DNA of 44,980 bases from Planctomycetota bacterium (GTDB lineage Bacteria; Planctomycetota; JACOTG01; JAJDCM01): assembly GCA_029260825.1 (NCBI GenBank), contig JAJDCM010000321.1, positions 1 through 44,980 on the forward strand. Reading direction: 5' to 3'. This document shows, one piece after another, positions 26,001-34,261 of the stretch. Each line of letters starts with the position of its first letter. Position 1 is the first letter of the stretch. The notes beneath the pieces are model-generated. The model saw nothing but the letters and a program-made list of their open reading frames with translations, was not told where the DNA came from and made no database searches. The translations under genes were made by a program, and so were the position numbers.

Positions 26001-28053
26001 CTCTTTGATAGGGACGATCGGGGTCGATGGGATCCACCGTGGCCAGAACGCTTGTACCAGGGCGCCTCTTCCCGGTGGGCGACAAGTGCCAGGGCCCTTC
26101 ACCGTGTCCCGGTAAGGTGGCATACTCCTCGACCAGGACCACATCGTTTCCCGGCCCTGTCAAGATTTCCCGTCCTGTCTTCTTATGCACGATGCTTTTG
26201 ATGGTGCCCCCCTTTGCCGGATCAAGAATGACCAGCAAATGTTCGTTCTCGAGGCGAAGCGGGTCGGCAGAGGCGATCGATCCGGTGGTGCTTCGGGGCA
26301 GTTGGTAACTTCTGTAGCCAACCGCAGGGACTCCCGTCACGAGAACCGAGCGCTTCACTCCCCGCTCATCCGCGACCTCGATCCAACCATCTCTTCGATG
26401 CCCCAGGGAATTCCAGGCAAGGAGAGATCCGGGTGATCCATCCACACCGGCCAGGGATATCGATACGGTCTTGACCTTCTTTCCCAGATAGTCGAGAGAT
26501 CGATCCCGCACTTCGGTCGCCAGCTCCAATGCATCCCGGTAGGAAGCAAGGGTGTCCAGGTAAACTTGATCGGACTGAGAACCGGTCACTCCGTCATGGT
26601 GTGAGTTGAAGAGAACCTGTCTCCAGCCACGGTCCAGCGCGAGGCTTGGATAGGAAGCTCCTTCGAGCGAAGCCACGGTGGCAAAGACCTCCGCATCTCG
26701 AAGAGCAACTTCGCAGGCTCTTTGGGCAAGCTTCAGGTCGGCAAGAGAAACCGGACAACCGGTGTAGATCGGATTCATGTCCCGGGTGATCGTGGTCAGG
26801 ACGATGTTGCGTTCTTCGACTTCTTCACGCACTTTCGAGAAGAACGTCTCTCCCGTTCCGATGACAGCTCTTGGAGACAAGTATGCGTCATTCCACTCCC
26901 GGACAACATCCCCAAGATCTCGGAGAGGACGCACGAAGTCCATGTGCATGGGTAGGAGCACGTGATGGGTAAGAGCGACTCTCTTCAGGTCCTCAAACAT
27001 CTCGGCAATCAGAAGCTCGCGCAGGACGGGATCTTCGGGAGATTCGTTCTTTCCCGATGCGAACTTCTCGTAGGCGTACCCGTAGTGGCCGGTCATGTAG
27101 TGAGTAAGAATGGATTGACCGTCCGGCGACATCCAGAGGAACTCACTTGGAAAGTTGACTTGATCCCTGGGGGCTCCCCACTGATGAAAAGGACCTCGGC
27201 CAAAGACTCCCGCCCGGTGTCCACTCGCGGCCATGAGGCTTGGAAAGGACGGATCATGCCCGAACACGTCGCATTGCCAGAAGACATCGGCGGATCCCCC
27301 GAGGATCTCCCGTTGAAACAGCGTTCCGTAGGCTGCGTTCCGCGCACAGGATTCTGCGGACACCAGAGTGGTCGAGAGCTCGTTGTAGGTTCCCCCGACT
27401 GCTGCGGCTCGGCCGGATCGAATGGCCGCGATCAGTTCATCCGCGCGACCCGGCTTGGCCTCCAGGAAAGTCTTCAGGTAAGGAAGTTGATGAAAGGCGA
27501 CCTTGTAATCGGCGTCGGTCCCCAGCATGTTGAGATATTCCCCGACCAGGGTGAGACCCGGCCCGACGTGAGCATCCATGTAGCGCCCCGTCTCGGTGTA
27601 GTGGGCCTGGGTGTTCCACCAGACCGGGTCGTAGTGAAAACCGGGAATGAAGTGAAGAACCCAGTCTCGATCGGGAGGAGAACAGTCGTGCATCGTGCCA
27701 TGGCTGATCAATCCACCATCCGTCGTCTCGGAAACCCGAACCTCGATCGCGTCCCGATTGTCTTTGATTCCGGAGAGCAAGACCGGAACCAGAGCGGAAA
27801 GCCCCGCCTCATTCCCGGGAAACTCTGCGGTGACCTCCTTTTCATCCGCCACAACCAGGACGGAAAAGGGCTCACCGAGGGCGCGGTTCAACTGAAGCCA
27901 GAGGACAGCCGAAGGATCTTCGACCGGACCTCGAACCAGGGACGTATTTTGGATCTTGACGGGAAACTCATCCTGCGCGTTTGCGGAGGACGAGAGCCAC
28001 ACCGACAAGATCAAGCAGAGAGTGAGAAGAACCCGGAGAAGTCGATGTGACAT
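23041..28053 (-). CDS. Secreted GH38 alpha-mannosidase with CBM9-like C-terminus
   Basis: A 1670-residue exported protein; the signal peptide is within residues 1-27 (cleaved near ANAQ). The GH38 catalytic part has the zinc motif HYD (140-142) in GFHYDPVWW, the likely nucleophile D262 in FWQCDVFGHD, and NSHHDGVTGSQ (483-493), which carries another zinc histidine. The GH38 beta-domains follow. About residues 1000-1475 have beta-rich segments with many polar repeats. The last 190 residues (VDGDHSEWG, YSANGLAFAVQVEDD, WEGDSMQFAL) match the CBM9/DOMON-like carbohydrate-binding fold. It probably trims mannose from external glycans such as algal or fungal mannans. About 1,000 residues is usual for this family, so the protein is unusually long. 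It is divergent from the ytxJ-like gene. Confidence 0.9.
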   Translation of the reverse strand: MSHRLLRVLLTLCLILSVWLSSSANAQDEFPVKIQNTSLVRGPVEDPSAVLWLQLNRALGEPFSVLVVADEKEVTAEFPGNEAGLSALVPVLLSGIKDNRDAIEVRVSETTDGGLISHGTMHDCSPPDRDWVLHFIPGFHYDPVWWNTQAHYTETGRYMDAHVGPGLTLVGEYLNMLGTDADYKVAFHQLPYLKTFLEAKPGRADELIAAIRSGRAAAVGGTYNELSTTLVSAESCARNAAYGTLFQREILGGSADVFWQCDVFGHDPSFPSLMAASGHRAGVFGRGPFHQWGAPRDQVNFPSEFLWMSPDGQSILTHYMTGHYGYAYEKFASGKNESPEDPVLRELLIAEMFEDLKRVALTHHVLLPMHMDFVRPLRDLGDVVREWNDAYLSPRAVIGTGETFFSKVREEVEERNIVLTTITRDMNPIYTGCPVSLADLKLAQRACEVALRDAEVFATVASLEGASYPSLALDRGWRQVLFNSHHDGVTGSQSDQVYLDTLASYRDALELATEVRDRSLDYLGKKVKTVSISLAGVDGSPGSLLAWNSLGHRRDGWIEVADERGVKRSVLVTGVPAVGYRSYQLPRSTTGSIASADPLRLENEHLLVILDPAKGGTIKSIVHKKTGREILTGPGNDVVLVEEYATLPGHGEGPWHLSPTGKRRPGTSVLATVDPIDPDRPYQRVITGSYPEFEKRQVIELLPGSERLEFTTEILNWTGRDQLLRIEFPLNVPGARPVFETAAAVIGRPFARDRNAAEDPWSLDQTCWHWIDLGTTCTVEVVSEDGREKPYRRALGVGEIVIGKDAPSIRLEEAGKLAEALVRNGVTTTTTVDTDRRYGDLAYDSNLPDFRIYLGTPGEHELLRGEDKRTDCFYLEREGHLPVLFLPPVALDNLCLQLEREHRIVIPSNRARFEGKRGATVDPFGVALFNAGSVSARVNEDSVLGLNLMRSSTGWPSGIWIDPPIKRLPDGAPYGTMHGSHRFRYGLMPHTGDYRTADLASHGQSFNHSIHARMEPGHKGSLPLSTSFFEVEGDGVLLTALKPLGLGEARWRTSSNEGEGGSRTVVVRLWNGSGRTVLASLRSRYSIRSAFVGNLLEERQSRIELARGEVDVQLGPHETKTLLLEVGAKDFDRLAPSLDPTREDTSPSAYWLENLGEGVTGNGILSVVPEEREVSLKDSEFILPVRVLNQRRDGSLSVQLTVESWDKLGIKLNPSSLEIPAGEVGVATLTLPPGSEVFKGSHLVSIFAKSEGRRVSGSVWIHGTEGKGTEGEGGPGQELTVETPQQVVSEGGALTAILRNHSQGPISCVATWLTPFRLFEAVSRWRTPVVLKAGESVRISAPVKSAVDSFALLKVTYGGRIVFGDPIAVTRDPSSIVLSFGVDRLRLKRDEATRVVVRALSLTGLSQETRVGLECPEGFLSPLDGYNYQWRRSGPDVMEFDFSVTPPEGAVRGTLKAKLESGGVVPVAFTVAPGQVARPGFESVKVDGDHSEWGADEFTRVEGPLSVVRTAVRYSANGLAFAVQVEDDRFVQTKTGAKIWEGDSMQFALSLSPSSALGYGQTDLEYGAALTSRGPVVWCWYAGEDGGTGHLSQAEIQVLRKDDVIFYEMRIPKSALPRVSLSPGTVLGFSYIANDDDGEGYRGATEWTPGMTGGKDSSLFGELVLEKAKD

Positions 28054-28146
28054 GGTGAGCAGAATGCCTCTCCATCAATTGTTCGGTTGGAATCGTCGAA
28101 AGTGGACGTTTGACAGTGTACACTACGCCGAAACTCGAGGAATCTC

Positions 28147-28506
28147 ATGCGACAAATCGAATCCATTGAAGATCTTGACGCCTTTGTTGGCGACACGGAA
28201 AAAGCCCCACTGGTCCTGCTGAAGCACTCGACTCGTTGCCCCGTCAGCACCCAGGCCTTGACTCAATATCAGTCGTTCGTCACTCAATCCGGCGAAAAAA
28301 ACCACGCCTATCTCGATCTCATCGCCTTTCGCGAAGTGAGCAACGCCATCGCCGAGCGAACCGGGGTTACCCACAAGAGCCCACAGGCTCTCCTGTATTT
28401 TCAGGGGAAAGTAACCTGGCACGACAGCCACTTCAATATCACGGTCGAGAGCCTCACGTCGGCCGTTTCCGCCTGCACAAAGGCGGACGATTCAACACCT
28501 TCATAG
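28147..28506 (+). CDS. ytxJ: YtxJ-type monothiol redox protein (bacillithiol-linked family)
   Basis: A 119-residue thioredoxin-fold protein. PLVLLKHSTRCPVSTQAL (21-38) has the single redox cysteine C31 in the TRCPVS motif that marks YtxJ/BrxC, a monothiol bacilliredoxin thought to remove bacillithiol from proteins. The rest (VSNAIAERTGVTHKSPQALLYFQGK, in two parts) matches the cis-proline region SPQALLYF. This implies that the organism makes or once used bacillithiol, which cannot be checked here. GAGG lies six bases before the ATG. The MATE gene begins 22 bases after its stop, so the two are probably cotranscribed. Confidence 0.88.
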   Translation: MRQIESIEDLDAFVGDTEKAPLVLLKHSTRCPVSTQALTQYQSFVTQSGEKNHAYLDLIAFREVSNAIAERTGVTHKSPQALLYFQGKVTWHDSHFNITVESLTSAVSACTKADDSTPS

Positions 28507-28528
28507 TCGGTTGTCTTCCGGTCTATTC

Positions 28529-29881
28529 ATGTCCTGGCTTCGCGAGCTTCGAATCATTGCCAGGCTCTCGCTTCCCGCCATCGTGACCCAGATTGGCACT
28601 CTTCTCCTGGGAGTGGTCGACCTGGTCATGGTCGGGCATGTAAGCGTTGAGTCGCTTGCTTCCCTTTCTCTTGGGCACGTATGGGTCATGGGCTGCCTCA
28701 TCATCGGGATGGGGATTCTCTTTGGCATGGATCCGATCGTGACTCAGGCCCACGGTGCCAAAGATTCCCGGCAGATGGGACTCACTCTTCAACGGGGCGT
28801 CTTGCTGGCTCTCGTGAGCTCGATCCCCATCGCCGGACTCTGGCTTCTCACTGAAAAGGGTCTGTTACTTCTCGGTCAAGACCCGACTCTCGCCCGGACC
28901 GCTCATCAATACGTCCTGGTCCAGATTCCGGGGATTCCGGCCTTTCTTGTCTTTACCGTTCTGCGCCAGTATCTGCAGGGGCGAACCATCGTCATGCCGG
29001 CGATGTGGATCATCCTGATCGCGAACGGAGTCAATGCGTTTCTGAACTGGGTCCTCATCTTCGGTCACCTCGGCTTCGAACCCATGGGGGTGGTCGGCGC
29101 AGGGTACGCAACAACCGTCACCAGATTCCTTGTGCTGGCCGCACTTGCCACGTGGATCGTGAAGGGTCGCCTGCATGAGGGAGCCTGGGAAGGATGGAGT
29201 CGAAGAGCCCTTTCCCTTTCCGGATTGCTTCCCATCTTCCGCTTCGGGCTTCCCGTGGGAATCCAGCTTGCGCTTGAACTCTGGGCGTTTCAGGCGGCGA
29301 CTCTCATGGCGGGTCAATTGAGCCAGCTGGATCTTGCAAGCCACACGATCGTGCTCAATCTTGCGTCCCTATCGTTCATGATGCCGCTGGGAATCGCTCT
29401 TGGGGCAACGACCCGGGTTGGGAACCTCATCGGACAGCGAAATCCACTGGGAGCTCAGGTGGCTGCCTGGTCTGCGATGAGTCTTGGAGCGGGTGTGATG
29501 CTCCTTTCCGCGGTGGTCTTTACGGTCTTTCGTTTTTTCCTTCCCTCCCTGTACACGGGCGATCTCGAAGTCATCCATCTGAGCGCGGCCGTGCTACCTG
29601 TTGCGGCGACGTTTCAGCTGTTCGATGGAGTACAGGTTGTTGCGGGCGGCATTTTGAGAGGCATCGGTCGCACGATTCCCGCCGTTCTGTTCAACCTTGT
29701 TGGCTACTACGTTCTCGCCCTTCCTTGCGCATGGTGGTTGGGTTTTCACCTTGATCAGGGGCTCTCCGGAATCTGGTGGGGACTTTGTCTTGGGCTGGGA
29801 GTGATCTCGATCGCACTGGTGCTGTGGATCGGGAAGAGGGGTCCAAAGACCGCTTCACCGGTTGATGGCGGCTCGACCTGA
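28529..29881 (+). CDS. MATE family multidrug/metabolite exporter
   Basis: A 450-residue inner-membrane protein with twelve predicted helices in two homologous halves. LSLPAIVTQIGTLLLGVVDL opens the first, and GLPVGIQLALELWAFQAATL opens the second. RQYLQGRTIVMPAM and GGILRGIGRTIPAV are paired conserved loops. MATE proteins use Na+ or H+ gradients to expel cationic drugs and metabolites. The ATG at 28529 is chosen over a TTG at 28511 because neither has a convincing SD and the extra six residues carry no homology. It ends near a strong terminator hairpin. Confidence 0.9.
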   Translation: MSWLRELRIIARLSLPAIVTQIGTLLLGVVDLVMVGHVSVESLASLSLGHVWVMGCLIIGMGILFGMDPIVTQAHGAKDSRQMGLTLQRGVLLALVSSIPIAGLWLLTEKGLLLLGQDPTLARTAHQYVLVQIPGIPAFLVFTVLRQYLQGRTIVMPAMWIILIANGVNAFLNWVLIFGHLGFEPMGVVGAGYATTVTRFLVLAALATWIVKGRLHEGAWEGWSRRALSLSGLLPIFRFGLPVGIQLALELWAFQAATLMAGQLSQLDLASHTIVLNLASLSFMMPLGIALGATTRVGNLIGQRNPLGAQVAAWSAMSLGAGVMLLSAVVFTVFRFFLPSLYTGDLEVIHLSAAVLPVAATFQLFDGVQVVAGGILRGIGRTIPAVLFNLVGYYVLALPCAWWLGFHLDQGLSGIWWGLCLGLGVISIALVLWIGKRGPKTASPVDGGST

Positions 29882-29926
29882 GGCGAACCCGGTGTGGACC
29901 GATCTCGGACTCGGATCCGAAAGGAA

Positions 29927-29960
29927 AAAGGGAGAGAAGATTCGCACCTTCTCTCCCTTT
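29927..29960. terminator. Shared terminator hairpin between convergent genes
   Basis: aaagggagagaag (29927-29939) pairs perfectly with cttctctcccttt (29948-29960) over an eight-base loop. On the minus strand the stem is followed by TTTTT, so it best ends the large secreted-protein gene; on the plus strand the T-run is shorter. Confidence 0.85.
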
Positions 29961-29992
29961 CGAAAATCAGACAGTCAATTCAGCGTTACTTC

Positions 29993-32287
29993 TCACTGAA
30001 CCGATAGCTTGACTCCATTGGTGATCGCAACCTGGCCTTGAAGGGAATTGCGGTCCACGATGAGGCCCTGGAAGAACAACACCCGGCTGGTAACCAGACC
30101 CTGGGGCAAGTTCAACAGGTTCGTCGGCGCCTTGGCTCTTACCGTTCCCGGCCAGTTGTCTGCGCCAAGAATGCCGTCGTGACGAGGAGCGAACGTGTTC
30201 GCTTGCCTTGCCGCATCAACACTGTTTGGATTGAACGCAAACGGAGTCCGGTGAGCGAAATCTCCCAGACCAAACGGAAGCTCGGTGATGGAGCTTTGAG
30301 TCGGACACTGGGAATAGACGTAGACAACGTAGCAAGCGCTTCCGTTCTGGCTCGAAGGAAGACCGATATCCACGGAGATCGGATCCATGATGTTCACGGG
30401 GACCTCTCTCTCGGGGCCCGTTCCAGCCGATCCATTGACGGTCAAAACATCCTCGACCGGACCGACCGCGGCATTCACGTTCCCGGCGAGCACATTTTCA
30501 AGAAGAACGATGTTTTCCGGGATCGCAGCGGTGAAGTTCGTCGAGTTCGGGGCCCCGGTGCGGAACAGACCAAGGGTTCCGCTGTCCCGATCAGGAGGGC
30601 AATCGCAATCGAATCGGAAGTTGTACATCGTTCCCCAGCGCAGGGCGTTCGCGTTGGCATTCGTAGCGAAGGTATCCGTGGACCAGGTGATCGAATCCGA
30701 AGCGATGTTCACGGCCCAGTCGGTTCCGTCAAAGGGCTCACCACTGTGGTAATCAACATCGTGAAAACCGACATTGGTCACGTTGGCACCGGAGGGAAGA
30801 GGAATCGAGAAACTTCGAGCGGACCGATGGGAGTTGAGGTTGTGGACCGCGTACTCGTAGTGCCACATTCCTCCCCCCAGCTCGGTTGCTTTGGAAACGA
30901 TCGTAAAACGACCATCGCTCGGAATATCTTGCTTGTCGGCGATCATCAGGTCGGACCCGGTCGGAGGATCGTGAACCGGCCAGGCGTTGATGGCTGCCAG
31001 CTCCCGCACCGTAGTTCCGGTCAGCGACAGGTTGAAAGAACCGCCGGTGACGACAGCCTCACGATAAGATGCGTTATTGAGTCCATTTCCCGACGTGGCA
31101 TCATCGGGGGTCACATAGTGGCCCTCAACAAAATAGCTGGCCCCTGAATTCAAGGCCGGGTTCACATCGGTTTCCTGCACCTGGAGCCGTCGACCAATGG
31201 TCGAATTTGAACTGGGCTGAGTGGGCGGATAGGTGAAATCGCCATTCGTCGCGTTCACCTGGTATTTCGGCCCCAGCCCTCCTCGGGATCCGTTCAGGCC
31301 GGAGGAGTAAGGGTCGGAGCAATGGACCCCAAGCTGAGATCCGCTCGTCCCCTGACAATCATTGAAGCAGAGGCTTCCGGAGAGAGCAAAGAAACCGTGC
31401 TTGAGCCAGCTCTGGCCGATCATCTCGAATCGACCATCCTTCAGCCGGTAGAGGTTCTGGCCGATCACAGGATGCCGGTTATTCCCGGAAATCCAGTCCA
31501 GGTTGGTATCGCCGATGTTGCAGGAGGTCGTCCCGACCGAGTAGGCGCGAATTCCACCGACCGCTCCCCAGTTCGAGGTGGCGGGAAGATCGCCAACGAT
31601 GACGTCCGGGCCGATACCACCGAGGGCGTGTCGCCCTTCCATGGGAACGGGGCTTTCTTCGACGGCCTCAGCTCCGACCGCGCGACCGGTTGGAGCGATC
31701 ACGGCTTCGACGGTGAAAGTGCCGATGGCATCTCCGGCGAATTCGGAAAGGCCAAGGGCCATCGCGGCGTCATCGCCGAGGCTCACCTCGACTTCACCCC
31801 AGTGCATCCTTCCGTTGTAGGTGTCCAACTCGACGAGGGAAGTGGAGAAGAAGCGGAAGATTTCGCGCCCCTCATCGATGACACTCCAGGCGGCTCCACC
31901 GGTGCCGGCAAGTGCGACAAGTTTCGGGTTTCGGATCTTCAGAGTCGATCCATCCCTTCCGCTGAGTTCGACATTCCCGCGAATCGCGACCTCACCGCCC
32001 GAGAAGGTGGCGAAGTTCCGATCGATGCTGATCAGTTCGATGCGCGAATCCTGAGGGATCTGAAAGCTCACGTCGAATCGATCGAGACCTTCGAGACTGC
32101 CATCTGGATCCGAAAGAGAAAGACCGATGGATTCCATGATATTCAGGTCAAGTGCAATCACTGCCTGACCGTTTGCGGTCTCATAGACGCTGTGCAGGGA
32201 AGTCTCCTGGGGCTGAGCTAGCGCGGGGACGCCAGCAAAACACAGGGAAACCAGGAGTGCCGAAACGGCGCGAGTCGTAAACCTCAT
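29993..32287 (-). CDS. Large secreted protein, uncharacterised family
   Basis: A 764-residue exported protein with a signal peptide (SALLVSLCFAGVPALAQPQ). The segments GGIGPDVIVGDLP, VGTTSCNIGDTNLDWISGNNR, HPVIGQNLYRLKDGRFEMIGQ, QSWLKHGFFAL and YFVEGHYVTPDDA recall a conserved uncharacterised secreted family that I associate with planctomycetes and similar bacteria; this cannot be confirmed here. Several cysteines (SLCFNDC, GVHCSDPYS) probably form disulfides. The rest is beta-rich. ATG at 32287 is chosen because GGAGGT (32296-32301) lies eight bases upstream, whereas the ATG at 32308 has none. No enzyme motif was found. A role in the matrix or surface layer is a guess. An imperfect palindrome lies 32 bases upstream. 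Confidence 0.8.
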   Translation of the reverse strand: MRFTTRAVSALLVSLCFAGVPALAQPQETSLHSVYETANGQAVIALDLNIMESIGLSLSDPDGSLEGLDRFDVSFQIPQDSRIELISIDRNFATFSGGEVAIRGNVELSGRDGSTLKIRNPKLVALAGTGGAAWSVIDEGREIFRFFSTSLVELDTYNGRMHWGEVEVSLGDDAAMALGLSEFAGDAIGTFTVEAVIAPTGRAVGAEAVEESPVPMEGRHALGGIGPDVIVGDLPATSNWGAVGGIRAYSVGTTSCNIGDTNLDWISGNNRHPVIGQNLYRLKDGRFEMIGQSWLKHGFFALSGSLCFNDCQGTSGSQLGVHCSDPYSSGLNGSRGGLGPKYQVNATNGDFTYPPTQPSSNSTIGRRLQVQETDVNPALNSGASYFVEGHYVTPDDATSGNGLNNASYREAVVTGGSFNLSLTGTTVRELAAINAWPVHDPPTGSDLMIADKQDIPSDGRFTIVSKATELGGGMWHYEYAVHNLNSHRSARSFSIPLPSGANVTNVGFHDVDYHSGEPFDGTDWAVNIASDSITWSTDTFATNANANALRWGTMYNFRFDCDCPPDRDSGTLGLFRTGAPNSTNFTAAIPENIVLLENVLAGNVNAAVGPVEDVLTVNGSAGTGPEREVPVNIMDPISVDIGLPSSQNGSACYVVYVYSQCPTQSSITELPFGLGDFAHRTPFAFNPNSVDAARQANTFAPRHDGILGADNWPGTVRAKAPTNLLNLPQGLVTSRVLFFQGLIVDRNSLQGQVAITNGVKLSVQ

Positions 32288-32318
32288 TCTTTTCCACCTC
32301 CGGGCCATGGGAAGGAAT

Positions 32319-32356
32319 CCAATCTACAATCCTAGATTCATTGTAGGATTGATTGG
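32319..32356. promoter_or_regulatory. Imperfect palindrome upstream of the secreted-protein gene
   Basis: caatccta (32327-32334) pairs with taggattg (32344-32351), and ccaat (32319-32323) with attgg (32352-32356), with a three-base bulge on one side and a nine-base loop. It lies 32 bases before the ATG on the minus strand, where a leader hairpin or an operator would be expected. Read on the minus strand, TATTAT occurs at the complement of 32386-32391, upstream, and could be a -10. Confidence 0.5.
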
Positions 32357-32472
32357 TATCCGCTTGAGCGATAACGCCTTACGAAATAATACGATGTTGT
32401 CGGGAGGACATTCGGGGCCCCTCAAGACCGATCATCCACGGGCCAGTATACCGGGGATGGATTCAACCGAGA

Positions 32473-32537
32473 AGGTCGGTCTTGGAGAGTTGCCGGAAGC
32501 CGACCTGAGAAGCAACATCAGGCAACTCAGCCGGCTT
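32473..32537. other. Gap region dense in overlapping complementary segments
   Basis: gagttgcc (32487-32494) pairs with ggcaactc (32521-32528), aggtcgg (32473-32479) pairs with ccgacct (32500-32506), and aagccg (32497-32502) pairs with cggctt (32532-32537). The first two interleave, as in a pseudoknot. The rest of 32309-32598 shows no credible gene. An RNA element is possible but neither strand nor boundaries can be fixed. Confidence 0.35.
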
Positions 32538-32598
32538 CGAAACCCGGAATTCGAGTGTGGTTTGACGGGGGTTTGGCGGGACTCAATCGACCCGCCCC

Positions 32599-32627
32599 TT
32601 GACAGCCCCCGGTTCCCTTTTGAGAAT
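32599..32627 (+). promoter_or_regulatory. Promoter of tRNA-Leu
   Basis: A perfect TTGACA (32599-32604), a 17-base spacer and GAGAAT (32622-32627). The tRNA begins 20 bases after the -10, the distance expected for a short tRNA leader. Confidence 0.65.
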
Positions 32628-32646
32628 GATCGACTCGGTTCCGAAA

Positions 32647-32728
32647 GCGAGGGTGGCGGAATTGGCAGACGCGCTAGATTTAGGATCTAGTGGGGTAACC
32701 CGTGGGGGTTCAAGTCCCCCCCTTCGCA
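32647..32728 (+). tRNA. tRNA-Leu (TAG)
   Basis: Acceptor GCGAGGG pairs with CCTTCGC (one G-U), anticodon loop TTTAGGA carries TAG, and a long variable arm (TGGGGTAACCCGT) marks a class II tRNA. Discriminator A is at 32728. Unlike the three other tRNAs, CCA is not encoded. Confidence 0.96.
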
Positions 32729-33205
32729 TTTCATTTCTTTGCCTCGGCTCCGAGGTTCCCAAACTCCCATCGTCGAGAGACGGTATGTGTTCTCCGGAAC
32801 GAACGGATCGACAGGATACCCAGCTCGTTTCGACCCTGCCTAGTGCTTGTCGCCAACGCGCAGAGGACCGCTCGATCTTCGCCGGAAAGCCCACGACATG
32901 TGACTGTCGTCCGAGCGACATGGTGAGCCCGACCAGCTCTCCTACGAGCCCGGCGTAGCGCGGCCAATATATGCGAAGCCGATTCCCAACAGGACAACGA
33001 TAATAACCCCAAGACCCCACTCAGAAAGCGCGGGAAGGGAAGGGCTCTGCCCACGTTAAACTCCTAAGACCCTGAAGATAAAACTCATGAGCCTCCACCT
33101 GTGGGATCGAAAATCGCGATCCCTCCTTGTGCCTCCCAGCACCCCCGAATACCATGGAGGTTCTTTTCCCTCCCCCTACCCAAAAGATCGAGCTTCGCGG
33201 AGCAA
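32729..33205. other. 477-base gap without a recognisable gene
   Basis: Short open frames occur on both strands but none has coding character plus a ribosome-binding site. A cctcg-gctc-cgagg hairpin (about 32743-32756) just after tRNA-Leu may help end its transcript. The remainder shows nothing I can identify. Confidence 0.6.
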
Positions 33206-34261
33206 ATGTTCGGAACCTATCGTCTTTTCCTGGCGATCATCGTGGTTTTTCACCACTTGATTGCGATTCCCGTGATTGGCCATCACGCCGTGCAGGGCTT
33301 CTTCATCCTGAGCGGCTATCTCATGACCTTCATCATGAGAAACTCCTACGGCTACAGCCTCGGTGGAATCCGGCGATTCGCGGTCAACCGATTCCTTCGA
33401 CTCTATCCGGCGTACTGGATGGTTCTCATTCTCAGCGTGCTTGCCATCTACTATTTCGGCGAAAATCAGGCGAGAGCCTACCGGGCGTTCATATTCCTAC
33501 CTCGAAACCCAGGAGAGATCGCTCAGAACATCTCGCTCATCTATCTGAATCTTTTCCCCACCCACGTCGCACCCCGAATCTCTCCCCCCACCTGGGCCCT
33601 GACCATCGAGCTTGTATTTTATTTCTTGATCGCCCTCGGACTATCCCGGAGTCGCCTTGGCACTTCACTCTGGCTCGCGGCAAGCGTTCTCTATACAGCA
33701 ATATCGATCGGGATCGATCTCCCCTATCGATATCGGTATAGCTTTATACTCGCTGGATCCCTTCCCTTTTCCCTTGGCTCTTTCCTCTTCCATTTCCGAG
33801 GCTCGATCCTCAAGATCATCTCCTCGCTCCCCAGGTTCATCAATCCTGCAACCCTCTCCCTCCTCTTTCTCGTCAACTCATCGATGGCGGCCGCAGGAAA
33901 AGGGATCCCATCCCTATCGTTCTATGAAACCTGGGGATCTTGCCTGAACATCTGCATCCATTTTTGCATCATCGCCGCTTTGATCGAGGGGAAGTACCCT
34001 GCAATGACCAAGGCGCTCGACGAAAAACTGGGCAACTACAGCTACCCGATCTACCTCATGCACTGGCAGGTCGGTTTCGTCGTTTCCATGATCCTGTTCA
34101 GCAAACCGGTGAACGGCTTTCATGGTCAGGGAGTGATCTCCGTGTTCGTTACTCTGGTCGCAAGTTTCGGCGTGTCGTTCCTCATCATCAAGTTTGTGGA
34201 TCAACCCATCGAGACCATTCGCCGCCGAGTTCGCTCACGAGCAAAACTAGCTTCTACTTGA
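33206..34261 (+). CDS. Membrane acyltransferase (Acyltransf_3 family)
   Basis: A 351-residue inner-membrane protein with about ten helices. MFGTYRLFLAIIVVFHHL is the family opening with its conserved histidine pair near the membrane; VQGFFILSGYLMTF and RFLRLYPAYWMVL are the next signatures, and LGNYSYPIYLMHW is the last. Such proteins O-acetylate or O-succinylate cell-surface polysaccharides or lipid A-like glycolipids. The start ATG at 33206 matches the family; the longer open frame to 33101 does not look membrane-like. GGAG lies only three bases before it, so the exact start is slightly uncertain. Confidence 0.88.
   Translation: MFGTYRLFLAIIVVFHHLIAIPVIGHHAVQGFFILSGYLMTFIMRNSYGYSLGGIRRFAVNRFLRLYPAYWMVLILSVLAIYYFGENQARAYRAFIFLPRNPGEIAQNISLIYLNLFPTHVAPRISPPTWALTIELVFYFLIALGLSRSRLGTSLWLAASVLYTAISIGIDLPYRYRYSFILAGSLPFSLGSFLFHFRGSILKIISSLPRFINPATLSLLFLVNSSMAAAGKGIPSLSFYETWGSCLNICIHFCIIAALIEGKYPAMTKALDEKLGNYSYPIYLMHWQVGFVVSMILFSKPVNGFHGQGVISVFVTLVASFGVSFLIIKFVDQPIETIRRRVRSRAKLAST

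Noticed and set aside
26962..28050. Long plus-strand frame opposite the mannosidase
   Set aside because: It is the complement of the GH38 catalytic region, whose motifs are unmistakable on the minus strand.
30038..31147. 369-codon plus-strand frame opposite the secreted protein
   Set aside because: Antisense shadow caused by GC-rich third positions; the minus-strand gene has a signal peptide, SD and terminator.
32583..33020. 145-codon minus-strand frame spanning tRNA-Leu
   Set aside because: It runs through a tRNA gene and lacks an SD site and homology; treated as chance.
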